6,301 nt of DNA from Flavobacteriales bacterium UBA5939 (GTDB taxonomy: Bacteria > Bacteroidota > Bacteroidia > Flavobacteriales > Schleiferiaceae): the NCBI GenBank assembly GCA_002430755.1, contig DJCX01000130.1:1-6301 (forward strand). Reading direction: 5' to 3'. Made by a program: the position numbers and the translations under genes. Positions 5,966 through 6,301 of the stretch are shown in pieces. Under the pieces are notes generated by a model. It was not told the origin of the DNA, did no database searches, and saw only the letters and a list, made by a program, of their open reading frames with translations. The first letter of the stretch is position 1. Each line of letters begins with the position of its first letter.

Positions 5966-6301
5966 TTAACGCTTGGCGTACATGTTGTCGTAATACTCCT
6001 GATAAGTCCCTGAGGTTACGTTTTTCAACCACTCTGCATTGCTCAGATACCAATCGATGGTGATGGCCAGCCCTTCTTCAAAAGTCACGCTTGGCGCCCA
6101 GCCCAACTCTTTGTTGATCTTGGTTGCATCAATGGCATACCTGCGGTCGTGACCCGGACGGTCTTTCACATAGGTAATGAGCTTCTCACTGCTTCCTTTT
6201 TCACGGCCCAATTTCGCGTCCATCTGCGCGCACAGCACCTTGATGAGATCGATGTTGGTCCATTCGTTGAACCCACCAATGTTGTAGGTCTCGCCGTTCT
6301 C
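5966..6301 (-). CDS. rfbB: dTDP-glucose 4,6-dehydratase, C-terminal part (5' end outside window)
   Basis: This enzyme of the extended SDR family converts dTDP-glucose to dTDP-4-keto-6-deoxyglucose using bound NAD, an early step towards dTDP-rhamnose and other deoxysugars of surface polysaccharides. Only the last 111 residues are in the window, and the frame is open to base 6301. They carry the C-terminal substrate-binding signatures of RfbB/RmlB: TYNIGGFNEWTNIDLIK (bases about 6289-6239), KDRPGHDRRYAID, KELGWAPSVTFEEGL and the WYLSNAEWLKNVTSGTYQ tail. The NAD-binding motif and catalytic Tyr-x3-Lys lie outside the window. The full protein is usually about 350 residues, so roughly two thirds is missing. 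rsgA follows on the same strand after 18 bases, so the two may be co-transcribed. Other rml genes, if present, must lie beyond the right edge. Confidence 0.94.
   Translation of the reverse strand, partial: ENGETYNIGGFNEWTNIDLIKVLCAQMDAKLGREKGSSEKLITYVKDRPGHDRRYAIDATKINKELGWAPSVTFEEGLAITIDWYLSNAEWLKNVTSGTYQEYYDNMYAKR

Noticed and set aside
1..6301. CRISPR array, insertion sequence, tRNA/rRNA, phage or defence module
   Set aside because: I found no spaced direct repeats, no transposase-like frame or terminal repeats, and no RNA gene signature. Coding sequence fills nearly all of the window with housekeeping or transport genes.

Overview
The window looks like an ordinary chromosomal segment of a Bacteroidota bacterium, probably of the Flavobacteriia. 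The evidence is the ATP synthase beta chain with an extra segment typical of this phylum, a truncated epsilon subunit, an atpD-atpC pair with no other ATP synthase gene downstream, an outer-membrane TonB-dependent receptor, no Shine-Dalgarno sequences before the genes, and RsgA, Dtd and MazG-like proteins of the Bacteroidota type. The genus cannot be fixed from this sequence.

Layout. The left half reads rightward: the 3' two thirds of atpD (2-949), atpC (962-1252), a strong intrinsic terminator (1276-1306), a short intergenic stretch, then a TonB-dependent receptor (1383-3476). The right half reads leftward and is tightly packed. In transcription order it holds the 3' end of the dTDP-glucose 4,6-dehydratase gene (6301-5966), rsgA (5947-5000), a lipoprotein gene (5034-4339), dtd (4338-3886) and a MazG-like pyrophosphohydrolase gene (3886-3527). 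The two halves converge on one perfect hairpin (3497-3528) with A and T tracts on its two sides, which can terminate transcription from both directions.

Function. atpDC supplies two subunits of the F1 motor. The receptor imports an unidentified ligand across the outer membrane. The leftward unit combines ribosome maturation (RsgA), removal of D-amino acids from tRNA (Dtd) and, by inference, clean-up of abnormal nucleotides (MazG-like). It follows, and may be co-transcribed with, a nucleotide-sugar gene. Its junctions (18-nt gap, 35-nt overlap, 0-nt gap, 1-nt overlap) suggest one transcript with translational coupling.

No new defence, mobile or CRISPR-like system is visible. The most interesting item is the lipoprotein at 4339-5034. 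It aligns from end to end with the e(P4) acid phosphatase/5'-nucleotidase family (HAD superfamily), but most of its catalytic residues appear to be replaced, so it may be a lipid-anchored pseudo-phosphatase. The other findings are smaller points on start sites, overlaps and subunit architecture.
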